DNA of 64,000 nucleotides from Cyanophora paradoxa (GCA_004431415.1 QPMI01000252.1:38309-102308); one strand, 5' to 3'. Counted from the stretch's first letter, positions 1 through 10,639 are shown. The notes: generated from the letters alone by a model not told the origin. A program made the numbers and translations.

Positions 1-598
1 ATGCCGCGCGTGAGCGCCGCGGGCCATGCGCCCGCGGCGATTGCGGCCGCAGCACAAACCTGATAGCCGCATTGGCACGGAATGAAGTTTCGGTCGGTGA
101 TGTCGAGCTCTGCGCGTCGCCGTGAGCCCACCGCCAGCCGGCCACCATCGCCACTCGCACCTTCGAGGCAGAGGGGACACTCTTTGGCGTCCTCCTCATC
201 GGAATCCATCGCTGGAGCTCGCGATGGACCCGCGGCTTCGCCAAGCGCCGGAGCGCGCTATTCGGGGGTATAGCGTGCAATTCAAACCGGGGTAGAGAAT
301 TGCAACAGCGACACCGGCGAGCGGTTGGCCCAGGAGAGCTCTTCCCGCATGTTTTTGGCGGGCATGTAAGCGGCTCGTAGCTGGCCCTCCGCCAGCAGTC
401 GCCTGACCAGCTCGCTCGCTGGCCATGGTCCTCGCTGCCCGTATCTCACGTGCACAAGCTGCTGGAGGACCTGATCAATGCACCGGTTTGGTTAGCTAAG
501 AAATATTCTACTACTGGCCCACCCTCGCAGCCATGATCTGTCTGCAGCTCTAGCGCCTGCGCGGCGTGCTGAACTCTGAGCACTCCCGAGCAACTAGG
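1..598. other. Left flank without a supportable gene
   Basis: I see no conserved coding exon here. The only notable content is a near-copy of the first exon of the following gene (see the repeat at 439-473). The sequence has mixed base composition, like other promoter-proximal stretches in the window. Confidence 0.5.
439..473 (+). repeat. Partial copy of the ARM gene first exon (35 bp, exact)
   Basis: Bases 439-473 are identical to 612-646, which code for SVSHVHKLLEDL in the first exon of the ARM/PLAT gene. The similarity continues weakly on both sides: the copy reads LPVSHVHKLLEDLINAP against LSVSHVHKLLEDLRNAG. No in-frame ATG precedes the copy, so it looks like a remnant of a tandem exon duplication with a 173-bp offset. 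An alternative first exon is less likely. Confidence 0.7.
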
Positions 599-3500
599 AT
601 GTCTCAGCTGTCCGTATCTCACGTGCACAAGCTGCTGGAGGACCTGCGCAACGCGGGGAAGCTCCTCAGGCGCTGGAGGGGAGAGCCGTCCGTCGTGAAG
701 AGGGAGGACATGGAGGATGAGATGTGCGACATATACACGCGCGTGGCGGCGTTCAGCTGGTCGCAGGGCCACATGGACGCCATCGCCGAGTCCGGGGCGC
801 TCGAGACGGTGACGCGGCACCTTCCCGAGACGGAGCTGCCGCGCGTGAAGGCCGCAATGATGCGCATGCTCCTTACCTTCGCCTCCAAGCCCCGCTACGG
901 CGTGAGCGCCTCGCCCTCCCCTCCCGCACTGCGTGCCGCCTGCTTTCTCACGCACCCGTCTGACTGCAGCGCTACATGGGTGAGCGGGCGGGTGGGCGGG
1001 GCGCACCCTGCCGCCGCGCTCTGAGCGGGTTGCGCGCAGGGCTGAACCACGGGCTGGGGCCGCTGCTGGTGTCGGAGATCCGGGCGCTGGCGGCGCCCGT
1101 GTGCCGCTTCTGGGAGTACGACCTCGCCGTGAACGGGGCGGACCCCGACCCCGCGGCCCCTGCCGGCGCTCCGACCACCGCCGCGCCCGCCACGGGGGCC
1201 GGCGCCGGCGCCGGCGCGACGGCGCCGGCGAGGAGCGCGGGGCGGCGGCGGCGGCCTCGCCGGCGCGGACGCGGACGGGGGCGCTGCGGACGGCGACGGC
1301 GGCGACGAACCCGCGCACGCCCGTCGCCTTCACGAACAGCGCCGCAGCGCCGCCCGCCACCGCCGGCCGCGGGCGCCACCGCCCGGCCACCGTCACCCCG
1401 GAGCCGCCCCGCGCACGGGCCGCCCCGAGGCCCGGGCACATCGCGCCCCGCGGGGGCCGGGGCGGAGGCGGGGGGCGGGGCCGGGGCGGCGGGGGAGAAG
1501 CGTGCGCCGCTGGACGCGCTGTCGCTGGAGGTGCTGCTGCTGATGGTCGTCGCCCTGCGGCACCTCCTCGCCGAGGCCGCCACCGCCCAGGAGGCCCGCC
1601 CCCGCCGCCCCTCGGGCCCGCCCGGGGCGCGCTCGGGGTGACGCCCCGGCAGATGTGGGAGTACGCGGCGTTCGAGCTGTGCGTGGACCTGCTGCAGCAG
1701 GCGGTGCCGGCGCTGGCGGAGGCGGCGGGGGAGATCGCGAGGGGCGAGGCGGACGGGGACGGGGAGGCGGCGGACGAGCTCCGCGACGTCCTCGCCATGG
1801 TCGACACCCTCGAGGCCCGCCCGCCCCCCGCTCCCTCCCCGTTGTTCGGGCTCACGCGCCGCCCCGCCCCGCAGATCAACCTGTACGGCGCGGTGAGCCA
1901 CCTGCTGGCCCCCGAGAAGAACCGGGAGCGCTGCTGCGGGCTGGCGGGGGCGGTGGCGGCCGGCGCTGCGAGCCGGCCGCTGGCGGCGCTGCTCTGGCTG
2001 GTGCGGAACAGCGACCTGGAGGACATGGCGCAGATCGCCGCGCACGCCCTCTGGCGCCTCGCCTCCGCCCCGGAGGCCCACGCCGCGCTCGTCGAGCACG
2101 GCGCCGTCGACGCCGCCGCCGAGCGCCTCTTCCTGCGCCCCCCCGGGGCCGGCGGCGCGCAGGTGGCCGGCGTCTCGGCGGCCGTGCGGACGGCCCTCAC
2201 CCGCGCCCTCCTCAACCTCGCCACCTCCCGCGTCGGCTCCTCCGCGCGCCCCTTCCGCCCCCGCTCGCCCGCCCCGCCCCGCTGACGGGGCGCAGGCACT
2301 GGCGCGGCGGGCGGGGGCGGACCTGCAGTGGAACCCCGTCACGCAATGGCTGGAGGCCGACTACCGCACCTACGCCGTCGCCCTCCTCCCGCACGCCCCC
2401 GCCGAGCCGGCGCCGGCCCCGAACCCCGCCGCCCGCAAGCCCGTCTTCCTCCCCGGCGGGCCCTCCGAGCGCGCCGCCGCCGCCGCCCGCGCCAAGGCCG
2501 CCGCCACCGTGCCCCGCCTCCTTCTTCCTCTTCCCTTCTCTCTCCTCGTCTTCTCTGAGCCGCCGGGCAGGGCCCGCGGCTGGGGCACGGGACGTCGCTG
2601 TACGTGACGCTGGAGGGTGCGCGGGGGAGCAGCGGGGAGCGGGAGCTGCAGCTGGGCCCGCACTCGTTCCCCGACGGCGAGGCCGAGTCCTTCTACGTCG
2701 ACTGCGGCAACCTCGGCGCCCTCCGCCGCGTCGCCCTCCGCCTCTCGCCCCCGGTCCCCTCCCGCCCTCTCCCCCTCTTCCTCTTCTCCCCGCCCCGCCG
2801 CCTCACGCCCTCTCAGGGCCAGAAGCTGCGGCTGGCGCTGGTGACGGTGGCGGACGAGGTGCAGGGGAGCGAGTACCGCTTCCCCTTCCCCGCGCACACC
2901 TCCTTCGCCGACCCCGTCCTCCTCCCCGTCGCCGAGGGCGCGCCCCGGCCCCACGCCGAGCCCGCCGCCGGCATGACGCGCCTTGAGCAGTGCGGCGGGA
3001 GCGGGAGGACGACTTCCTCCTCGCCGCCCTCGACCTCCTCGTGCGCCCCCGGGCCCGGCCCCCCCGCCCACCTCGTCCGCCCCGCGCCCGACGCGGCCGG
3101 CAGCACCGGGTCGTCTGCGTGGAGCCCGAGCCCCCCGACAGCCTCGCCGCCTACGACCTCGCCCCCGCCGCCCCCGCCCCCCAGGGTCCGCGCCCCCGCC
3201 CCGCCCGGCCGCCTGGCCGCGCGGAGACGGGGCGCAGGGGCGCTGGCGGTGAACCCGGCGGCGGCCTTCGGGCTGCTGCACCTGCTCGCCGCCTCGCCGG
3301 CGTCGGGCCTGGCGCCCCGCGCCGAGGAGCTCCTCGTCGAGCTCCTCGACGCCGGCTCCCTCTGCCCCCTCCCCGTCCTCCCCGCCGCCCTCGAGGCCGC
3401 CCTCGCGCGCCTCGCCCGGCCCCGCCTCACCGGCCCCGCCGTCGACCGCCTCTTCTCCCTCGCCGCCCGCTGCGTCCGCCGGCGCCCCGACGTGCTCGCC

Positions 3501-6500
3501 CAAGCCCTCCCCGCCAGCGGCAGCTCCTGCGCCGCCCTCCTCGTCGCCCTCCTCCGCGAGCCGCCCTCGGGCCGGCCGCTGCCGGGGAGCCCGAGGCGCC
3601 CCCGAGGGGATCCGCCTGCGGGCCGCCGAGATGCTCCACGACCTGGTGCGCCTCTACGGGCAGGCCGAGGCGGCCGTGCAGGGCGGCCTGCCCGAGGCCG
3701 TCGGCGAGGCCGTGGCCGCCTGCCTGCGGGGCATCGCGGCGCGCCCCGGGGCGGCCCCCAGCGCGCACACGGTCGAGTGGCAGGCGCGCCTCGCCGAGGT
3801 CCTCCTCGCCGCCGTGCGGGAGCCGCGGCTGAGCTCCGAGGGCCGGCGGCGGCTGCACGGGATGCTGCCGCTGCTGCTGGACGCGGCGCGCCTGCACCGC
3901 TCGCTGCACGCCTCGGGGGCCCTCGCCGCGCCCCTCGCCGAGCGCCTCTGGGCCTCGAGGCCGCCCTCCTCGCCCTCGTCGCCGACATCTGCGCCCAGGA
4001 CCCCCTCCCCTCGTCCGCCCGCCCCCGTCCCCGCCCCGCCCCGCCCCGCCCCGCCGGCCTCGCCCGCTGAGGGGGCGGCAGGTGTCGCTGTGCAGCACGT
4101 CGGAGCGGGCGCGGCGGCGCGCCCTCTCCACCGTCCTCACCGCCCTCGCCCACGCCGTGCGGGGCCCCCTCGAGCCCGCTCGCCCCCCCGCGGCGCGGCG
4201 GGACGCGGGGGCGCAGGAGACGGCGCAGCGGATCGCGGCGCTGCTGCCGCTGCTGACGGCCCTCGTGCTCATCCCGGAGAACGTGCCCCTCGCCATGTTC
4301 GCCGGCCCGCACACCTTCGCCCGCATCCACGGCGCCCCCGAGCCGGCCTCCGCCTGGCGCGCCCGCCCCCCGCCCGCCCGTCGCCCCCCGCGCGCGCGGC
4401 TGAGGAGCGGGGCGGCAGGTTCGTGCTGGAGACGGACGGGCACGGGGCGCGGCGGCAGCGCCCCTCGCCCGAGTCCTTCGCCGGCCCCCGCGCCGTCGTC
4501 TTCCCCGTCGTCGAGCCCCCGCCCCGGCCCCGGCCCCGCGGCCCCTCCCCGCCCCCCTTCGCCGGAAGTGCCCCCCTCAGCGCCATCCCCGAGGAGCCCG
4601 AGACGGCCCGCTCCGGCGTTGGGTCGGATTCGGGCCCCCGCGCGCGCCCGCCGGCGCTGGACGTGACCCTCCCCTCGGAGGCGGGCTCCCCCGCCGGCAC
4701 CGCCCTCCTGCTCCGCTCCGCCGCCTCGCTGCCGGCGACGCTCGCGGCGACCTCGCCGGGGGCGACCTTCGCGGGGCGCCCCGGGGCGACGGGCCTGCTC
4801 TCCCCCTCGCCCGGGACCGGCGTGCTCGTCGAGCTGAGCAGCCCCGCCAGCTCCCGCGCCCGCTCCCCGGCCCCCTCCCTCGCCTTCGCCCTCCACCCGC
4901 CCGCCTCCGCCGGGCCCGCCCCGCCCTCCCGCGAGGGCCCCTCCGCCGCCGCCTCCCCGGCCTTCTCTGACGGGACGGGCCCCGCCACGCGCCTCACCTA
5001 CGGCGAGAGCGAGGAGAACTGGGGGTGCGGGCCGCCCCGGCGCCCTCTCCGGCGCCGCCGACGGGGCGGGGGCAGGTACCTGCTGGAGGCGTGCCGCGCG
5101 GCGCTGGCCGTCATCGCCCCGCCCTCGCGGCCCCCCGACGAGAGCGCCACGCTCGCCGTGCCGGGAGGCCCGCCCGCCCTCCCTCCTCCCCTCTCCTGCC
5201 CTCGCCTCCCGTGACGCCGGCGCAGCGCGGGTGCCGGTGTCGCTGGAGGCGGAGGCGGCTGTCGCGGCCCTCCTCACCGCCCTCAAAACCGTCCTCGAGC
5301 AGACCGACTGGTGGGGTGCGCGCCCCGCCCCCGCCTCCCCGCCCCCCCCCCGCCCCCACCCGCCTCCTTCCCGAGCCGAGGCGTGCGGGGCAGGGCGGCC
5401 GCGGCCGGCGATGGGGCGGGAGCTGGTGCGGGGGCTGCTGGAGGCGGTGTGCGGGCTGCTGGGGGCGCGCCTCCCGCCGCTGCCGGCCTTCGCGGCCCTC
5501 TCCGTGGCCTTCCTCCTCTGCAAGGACGAGGAGCACGCCACCGTCGTCGCCGCCGCCGACCGGCCCCTCCTCCTCGCCAAGGCCCGCCCCCCTCGAACCC
5601 GCCTCCGCCCCCGCGCCGCTGACCGCCGGCGCAGCTCGCCGTGAAGGCCGGCCCGAACGACGCGACCGCCGCTGAGGCCGCCCTCGTCAGGTGCCCGCCC
5701 TCGCGCCGCGCCCCGCCCCGGGGGCTCGCCTCAGGCCCCGGCAGCTGCGGCCTGCTCCACTTCATCGCGACGCACCCGCCCCTCCTCCCCGCCGTCGCCC
5801 TCGTCCGCCCCGCCCCGGCCCCTTCACGTTCCCTCCCGATCCGCACCCCCGACCTCTGGGCGCAGCCGGAGATCGTGTACCCGCTTGTGGACTGGCTGGT
5901 CTCGGGGCGGGCCCCGTGGCCCTGCGAGAGCCTCGTCCTCGCCCTTCTCGAGATCCTCCTCCGCGGTCCGCCCCGGCCCGCCCCGCACGCCCTGCACCCC
6001 CGCCGACGGGCCGGCAGCGTGCCCCGTGACGGTGGCGCCGCCGGGGCCACCGGGGCAAGGGGCGGCGGGGCGGCGCGGGGCGCGGGGCCGGCCGCTGCAC
6101 CCGTACCACGAGAAAGCCCGCGAGCTCATCCCCGCCCTCCAGCTGCACCTGGGGGCGTACCCCTCGCCCGTGCGGGCCGGGGCCGGCGTGGGCCCCGTGC
6201 AGAAGGGCAACCTGGTGGACGCGGCGGCCCTCCTGCTCAAGGCCCTCTCGCCCGTCTCCGCCCCGCAGCTCCGCCGCCAGCGCGAGCAGTGCGCCCCCTG
6301 GCCCCGCCCCGCGCCCCGCCCGTCGCCCCCCGGCGCGACGCGGCGCAGCATCGGGCAGGTGTGCGCGACGGAGACACACAAGGCGGAGCTGGCCGCCTGG
6401 ACCCGCGCCCGCGACGCCGCCCGCGAGGCCGCCCGCGCCGCCGACCCCGCGCCCCGCCCGCCCCACCGCCCTCCCCCGGCCCCCTCCGCCCGCCCCCGCG

Positions 6501-6505
6501 CGTAG
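599..6505 (+). CDS. Large armadillo/HEAT-like repeat protein with a PLAT-like domain
   Basis: A multi-exon gene starting MSQLSVSHVHK and ending at TAG 6503-6505. Helical ARM-like repeats are visible in the first third (for example LWRLASAPEAHAALVEHGAV near 2050-2110) and again from about 3250 to 6300. Between them, around 2600-2900, is a stretch with the pattern of a PLAT/LH2 beta-sandwich (SLYVTLEGARGSSGERELQL, then FYVDCGNLGALRRVALRL). A long Ser/Pro-rich segment lies near 4430-5010. Several introns begin GC (GAG|GCCCGCC near 1590 and 1825) and many end in TGAC close to the CAG acceptor (for example near 2285 and 5212). I do not recognise an orthologue. ARM repeats usually bind proteins and PLAT domains bind membranes or protein partners, so a scaffold role is an inference. 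It could be two genes, but I find no internal stop that cannot be spliced out. Confidence 0.6.
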
Positions 6506-6541
6506 CCGTGTGCCTCGAGCCCTGCCATTCAACAGCGGGGC

Positions 6542-7447
6542 CTAGAACGTGAACTTCAGGCGCTCGTCCTCGCGGAAGGATGCGTAGACCTGCGGGCGCA
6601 GGGCAGCGGCGATCAGCCAACGCGTGCGAGCGACGCAGACGGAGCACCTGGTAGATCTGGTCCGACGAGGCGACCTCGACGGTGACCGTGAGGCTCGTGT
6701 ACTTGCCCTTGGCGTTCGTGCTCCACTCGTCCTCCCGCACGGGCCGCCCGATGACGACCTCCACCCTCTTCACGAGGTCCAGCGCGAACTCCGCGCCTCC
6801 CAGGCCCACCGCCTGCCCGCGCCCCGCGCGCTCCGTGGGGCGCCCCGGCGCAGCCGACGCGCCCCCCCCGCACCTTGAAAATGAAGGGACAAGGGTAGGC
6901 GAGCGCCTCGAAGACCTGCAGCCGCTCCTGCGCGTTCTCCAGCACCTCCTTCGCGGGCGCCGGCGCCGGAGCGTCGGCGTTAACACGCTGCTGCGCCGCC
7001 GAGTGCTTCCCCCGGGAGAACTGCGGCGGCAGCGGACCCTTGCCGGCGACCCATTTATTCACTGGCGAGCGCGAGCGTGCGTGAGCGCGGGCCTAGCTGT
7101 GATCGAAGGGATGCGGCGGACCCATCTGCTCCTCCTCAAATCTGCTCTGTGCGTAAGAGCGAGATCGAGGGAACCAGCTGGACATGGGCGCACGACAGGG
7201 CCGCCTTCTTGTTGCCCGCCTTTTTCCTGAACGCGAAGCCGACGCCGCCCTGCGAGACCTCGTAGCCCCGATCGCGCTTCTCTTTCTTCGCTGGCTTCTT
7301 CTCTGGCTGCTGCGGCTGCTGCTCTGCCCGCACGCGCTGCGGTGCCTGAACCGCCGCCGTCCGGGCGCGCAGCGGCTGGAGACAGCTGGCGCCGGCGCGA
7401 CGCAACGACGGTGCGCAGGAGCCCCCCAGGAACGTCGTGAACGCCAT
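6542..7447 (-). CDS. DUF493 (YbeD-like) family protein, probably plastid-targeted
   Basis: The C-terminal half joins over three exons into a DUF493 domain: YPCPFIFKAVGLGG, then KGKYTSLTVTVEVASSDQIYQ, then VYASFREDERLKFTF and TAG at 6544-6542. The intron 6590-6647 (58 nt) resembles one in the nuclease gene at 37.6 kb (see findings). No in-frame ATG lies in the exon near 7060, so I join it to the upstream open frame MAFTTFLGGSCAPSLRRAG at 7447, a basic, Ala/Arg-rich leader of plastid type followed by a Lys-rich stretch. A GTCCGCC donor after EEQM and a CAG acceptor make that join, but the intron near 7210-7250 is ambiguous. Bacterial DUF493 proteins are small ACT-like regulators and the algal role is unknown. 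The start lies only 85 bp from the divergent gene at 7533. Confidence 0.65.
6590..6647 (-). repeat. Introner-like intron, copy 1
   Basis: A 58-nt GT-AG intron in the DUF493 gene. It aligns without gaps to the intron at 37644-37701: 49 of 58 bases are identical and all nine differences are transitions. Both copies begin GTGCTC, share the block TTGGCTGATCGCCGCTG, end CCGCAG, and are inserted between CAG and G. Confidence 0.85.
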
Positions 7448-7532
7448 CGCGGCACGCGCTAGCTAACTGATCTACCCGTCAAAGTGATCCGCCGCGGAAT
7501 CGATCCCACGGCGCTAGAAAGCATCACCGAAG
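7448..7532. promoter_or_regulatory. 85-bp divergent promoter region
   Basis: This is the whole space between the proposed starts of the DUF493 gene (minus) and the CQPW membrane-protein gene (plus). It must hold both core promoters if the start assignments are right. No TATA-like element is evident. Confidence 0.4.
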
Positions 7533-8289
7533 ATGTTGGCCTTCGCGATCCCAGCGGTCAGTTCAGTCCAGCAGCGCGTGGCGATCGCTGCGAGCGAGTG
7601 GCGGGCCGCGGACCGCGCGGCGGCGGCGCGGCGGCGGCTGGCGGCTCCGCGTGCGAGCACCGAGCTCAGCGGGAGCTCTAGCAGGCCCGTACGCGTGTTC
7701 GCCGCGTCCGATCCATCCAACGTGTGGAGCAAAAAGCCGGCATGGTTCGTCTCGACGCTAGCTCGAGCGCCCCTAGGCTAGAGCCTGGCTGCGCAGACTG
7801 ACTCCCCAGTCTCTGAAATGCAGGTGTCAGCCCTGGACCATCGTTCTGACGGTGTGCACGTCAGGCACACCTAGTCCTCGAGGGGCGGGCGCCGGCCCTC
7901 GGCGACGGCGAGGGGGTCGAGGGGCAGCGGCCCGGGCCCCGCGCCGGGGCGCCGGCCCGAGGCCGCGTTGCCCTTGCGCTCACATCCTGACGAGTCCCGC
8001 GCACGCACAGGGCGGCGGTATCATCGGCGGCTCGTGGGCGGTGTTCCACAACCAGTGCACGTGGGTGACGGGCCTCGTCTCCCTTCCCGTCCTGGCATGG
8101 TGGTTTCTGTTCCTCGGTGATCCCCGCCGTCCCCCGCCCCCCGCCTCGCCCCGGCCCCCATCGTACTTTCGTCCGCCACAGCGCAGGCTAGGCGAGCCCT
8201 TGCCGACTGACGCCGTCCCCCTCGCAGTCCTGTACCCCCGCGCCTACCGGGAAGCGTACCTGAACGGGAGCCTGGATGAGCTCGACTGA
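7533..8289 (+). CDS. Small plastid membrane protein with a CQPW motif (DUF6737-like)
   Basis: Four exons join cleanly: 7533-7744, 7824-7851 (28 nt), 8011-8116 and 8228-8289. The product has a basic N-terminal leader (MLAFAIPAVSSVQQRVAIAA), then SNVWSKKPAW, CQPWTIVLTG, a glycine-rich hydrophobic helix (GGIIGGSWAVF), a second hydrophobic helix (LVSLPVLAWWFLFLV) and the tail LYPRAYREAYLNGSLDELD. The W-C-Q-P-W-x-I-x-L-T-G signature followed by two membrane helices matches a small membrane-protein family of cyanobacteria and plastids (DUF6737 as I recall). Its function is not established, and import into the plastid is inferred from the leader. Intron 2 (7852-8010) carries the kinase-derived 92-bp insert. 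Confidence 0.75.
7875..7966 (+). repeat. 92-bp exact copy of kinase coding sequence inside an intron
   Basis: Bases 7875-7966 are identical to 39508-39599, part of the protein kinase gene (read there on the minus strand, encoding the GRRPGAGPGPLPLDPLAVAE region). Here the segment lies inside intron 2 (7852-8010) of the CQPW gene, in the antisense orientation relative to the kinase. Without it the intron would be 67 nt, an ordinary length for this genome. I see no clear target-site duplication. Confidence 0.95.
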
Positions 8290-8710
8290 ACGCGGGCGGT
8301 CGCCGGGGCCCCCGCTGGCCCTCCTCACAAGCAGTCGATAGAGCCCACGAACGCCCCGAGCCGCCGAGCGCGCCCGTAGAGGGAACGTGGCTATGGATGC
8401 CCCGGCCTCGCGGAGCCGTCCTCTTCCGCTGCTGCAGAGCAGGCCGCAACCTGGCAACTTCGTCGAACCTCGGAGTCGTGGCCGGCGTGCTCGAGCGGAT
8501 CATTCGCACAGCTGCGCATGCAGCCCCCCCACTCATGTGCACTCACACCCCAGTGAAGCTAGCGCTCTGTCGGGATCCCAAACTACCCCCAAGCAAGCAA
8601 TCGAAATCAGTGTGCCGGCCGGGCGCACTGGCACGTGCTTGAAACACTACACGGAATCTACGACTGCGGGGCGGCGCGGCGGGGGCGGCGGGCCTAGCCT
8701 GGGCCTATAG
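8290..8710. other. Convergent intergenic stretch
   Basis: 421 bp between two converging genes. I find no coding exon or RNA gene. The sequence around 8690-8715 is GC-rich and contains CTATAGCTAG, a CTAG-bearing motif seen at several other gene borders. Confidence 0.5.
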
Positions 8711-9376
8711 CTAGACCATGTGCATGAGGTGGAGGAAGAGGACGATGGTGCAGTACTGGCCGAGGGCGAAGGCCGCGCTCCGCAGCACGGGGCTGTCGTT
8801 CATGTAGAAGACGGGGTACAGCGCCCGCGCGAAGCAGTACATGCTAGCGCACCAGTTGGCCACCTGTAGGGTTCAGAGTTAGTCTTCACCGAGGAAATAT
8901 GTTGTCTGCATTTTGATATCACTCATACCGCCGAGTGGTCGCCCTGTACCCCCGCCCCGCCCGCTGAGCGGACTGGCCGGCGGATGGGAGGGGGAGGAAA
9001 AGGAGCGGGCGGACCTGAATGTAGGCGATGGTGGCCGCCGCGAGGAAGGGCGGCAGGCACTCCATCGCGTTCTGGTGCGCCCATGTTGCCCGCTGGGCCC
9101 AGCCCGGCAGCCTGCCGCACGATCAGCGGCCGCCTTGCGTGGATGGAGCGGGGGCGGCGGGGGCAGGGCGCGCCTGGAGAACATGGCGCGGGGGGCGCTG
9201 AGGTCGTAGCCGCCGGGAGCGAAGACGCGGGCGAGGGCGGTGAAGAGGAAGGGGAAGTAGACGAGCGCCGAGGCGATAGCTGCCCGCCCTCGTTACTTTT
9301 GAGAAGGCTGCCGCCCCGGTCGAGCCGCACCCATGGCGTAGAGCACGGTCTCCTCGGGGAACTGCACGGGCTCCAT
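8711..9376 (-). CDS. MAPEG-family membrane enzyme (glutathione/eicosanoid type)
   Basis: Four exons give MEPVQFPEETVLYAM / AIASALVYFPFLFTALARVF...LSAPRAMFS / RLPGWAQRATWAHQNAMECLP...AYIQ / VANWCASMYCFARALYPVFY...LMHMV, ending at TAG 8713-8711. The A-H-Q-N-A-x-E-x-L-P motif after a WAQRA turn, and the R-x-L-Y-P-x-F-Y motif, are the classic MAPEG signatures; about four hydrophobic helices are present. The family includes microsomal glutathione S-transferases, so a membrane thiol transferase or peroxidase is likely. The intron after MFS uses a GC donor (TCCAG|GCGCGC). The start is taken at ATG 9376. The frame stays open upstream (ATIFDITNWIWATK) and another possible exon (GYVLDGLQGAEPHYK, near 9490-9533) could add an N-terminal extension. 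Confidence 0.8.
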
Positions 9377-9631
9377 CTTCGTCGCCCAGATCCAGTTCGT
9401 GATGTCGAAGATAGTCGCATCTGCCGCCGCTCCGCGTCAGCTTCGACGCGCGCGGCCGGGAGCTACAGCGCGGGGGTTCACCCTTGTAGTGCGGCTCGGC
9501 GCCCTGCAGGCCGTCGAGCACGTATCCGGCCTGCGCGCGGCGTGACGGTGAGACGGCAGCGCTCGACCCGCCGGTGCGCGCGGCGGCGTTTGGCCTCTTA
9601 ACGCGTCGTTATAAAGCATATCTCGTCTGGA

Positions 9632-10054
9632 CTAGAGCCTTGGCTCGCTGCGCACCTGCTCTCTCACGAAGGCCTCGACGCTGTGGAAGAACGCGAGCGG
9701 GTCGTTTGACGCGCTCGAGGCCGCGTCTGCGGCCGCGTTCGCAGCGCCAGTTTTCATCCGAGCAGCCTCGGCCGCGGCCCTGACCGCGGCCGGGCTCTGT
9801 GCCGCGCTGGCGGCCGTCGGAGCCAGGAGCGCAGCGGCTGCCGCTGCGAGCTTGCCAGCGCCGAAAACCCGCAGCTTCGATGAGGACTCAGGAGCGCTGG
9901 CGTCGCAGCTGACTGTGAAGCGGACAGCCGGCCGGCACGTGCTCGCGGGCAAGCCTCTCCTGTGCGGCCGGGACGTGGCTACGTTCACGGAGATTTGAGC
10001 TGTCCTGGCCGGCTGGCCATTGCGCGGGAGCGCTACGGTTGCGGTGAAGAGCAT
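9632..10054 (-). CDS. Putative thylakoid-lumen protein with bipartite targeting signal
   Basis: An open frame from ATG 10054 (MLFTATVALPRNG) to TAG 9634-9632, about 140 codons. The N-terminal half is basic and Ser/Thr-rich like a transit peptide. It is followed by KLAAAAAALLAPTAASAAQ, a hydrophobic stretch ending in an A-x-A cleavage site, as in thylakoid-lumen precursors. The mature part would be short (an Ala-rich helix, then NDPLAFFHSVEAFVREQV). I do not recognise the family; its size and targeting suit a small photosystem-associated or lumenal protein. A short intron inside the leader cannot be excluded. Confidence 0.5.
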   Translation of the reverse strand: MLFTATVALPRNGQPARTAQISVNVATSRPHRRGLPASTCRPAVRFTVSCDASAPESSSKLRVFGAGKLAAAAAALLAPTAASAAQSPAAVRAAAEAARMKTGAANAAADAASSASNDPLAFFHSVEAFVREQVRSEPRL

Positions 10055-10639
10055 CTCCGGTCCGGATCCAGCGCGTGTGATCGAACGTACCCACCACGTT
10101 GAGCGGATACGTATAGGTACCCCCCTCTCTGGCCGCCCCGCCCCCTCCCTGCGACAGGCCCAGGCGCACAAAGAAAAGACGAAATCGATGTACATGCGGT
10201 TATATTGACACTGCGACCTCGTACACCTGCGACGATAACTAGAAATGTCAAATGAACTTAAGTGACTGAAGCACAAAAAGCATCGAAGCATCCCTTGGAA
10301 ACTGTTGCTGACGGCGGATGCACAGCTCTACTGAAAAATAAAGAGGATTGATAGCGAGCAAGATCTAGTAACTGAAAACAGGGATTCGAGGCGTGGGGAT
10401 AATTATGGGAGAACCCCTGATGGCACAGCACTACTGTAGAATGATAGCGAGCAAGATGGTTCTGACTGAAAACAGAGGTGTGGGGGGGTGGGAGTATCAG
10501 AGAAGCAGGAGAAGCTCCAGCGCGAGTGGAGGGATCCGGCCGAAGGCAGAGTTGTGGTTCAGCGCTGCTGCGACAGCTTGGAGCCCGAGACAACACGCGA
10601 GAGAGCCCTGCAAAAACCCACGAGTCGGCGCCACACTCG
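10055..10639. other. Intergenic stretch with a short direct repeat
   Basis: 585 bp without a convincing exon, of lower GC than the gene bodies. The motif TGATAGCGAGCAAGAT occurs at 10349-10364 and again at 10442-10457, each followed by a shared ACTGAAAACAG, so a segment of about 93 bp has been imperfectly duplicated. Confidence 0.6.

Noticed and set aside
446-2299. 617-codon open frame on the minus strand over the ARM gene
   Set aside because: It is antisense to a gene with conserved repeats, and is rich in Arg, Pro and Gly from reading GC-only sequence. Stops are rare in this DNA, so length alone means little.
3427-5580. 717-codon open frame on the minus strand
   Set aside because: Same reason: shadow of the ARM gene, no domain, composition of a random GC-rich frame that reads through introns.
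9490-9533. Extra 5' exon (GYVLDGLQGAEPHYK) of the MAPEG gene
   Set aside because: It has plausible splice signals, but no start codon could be linked to it and MAPEG proteins are complete without it. Mentioned as an alternative only.
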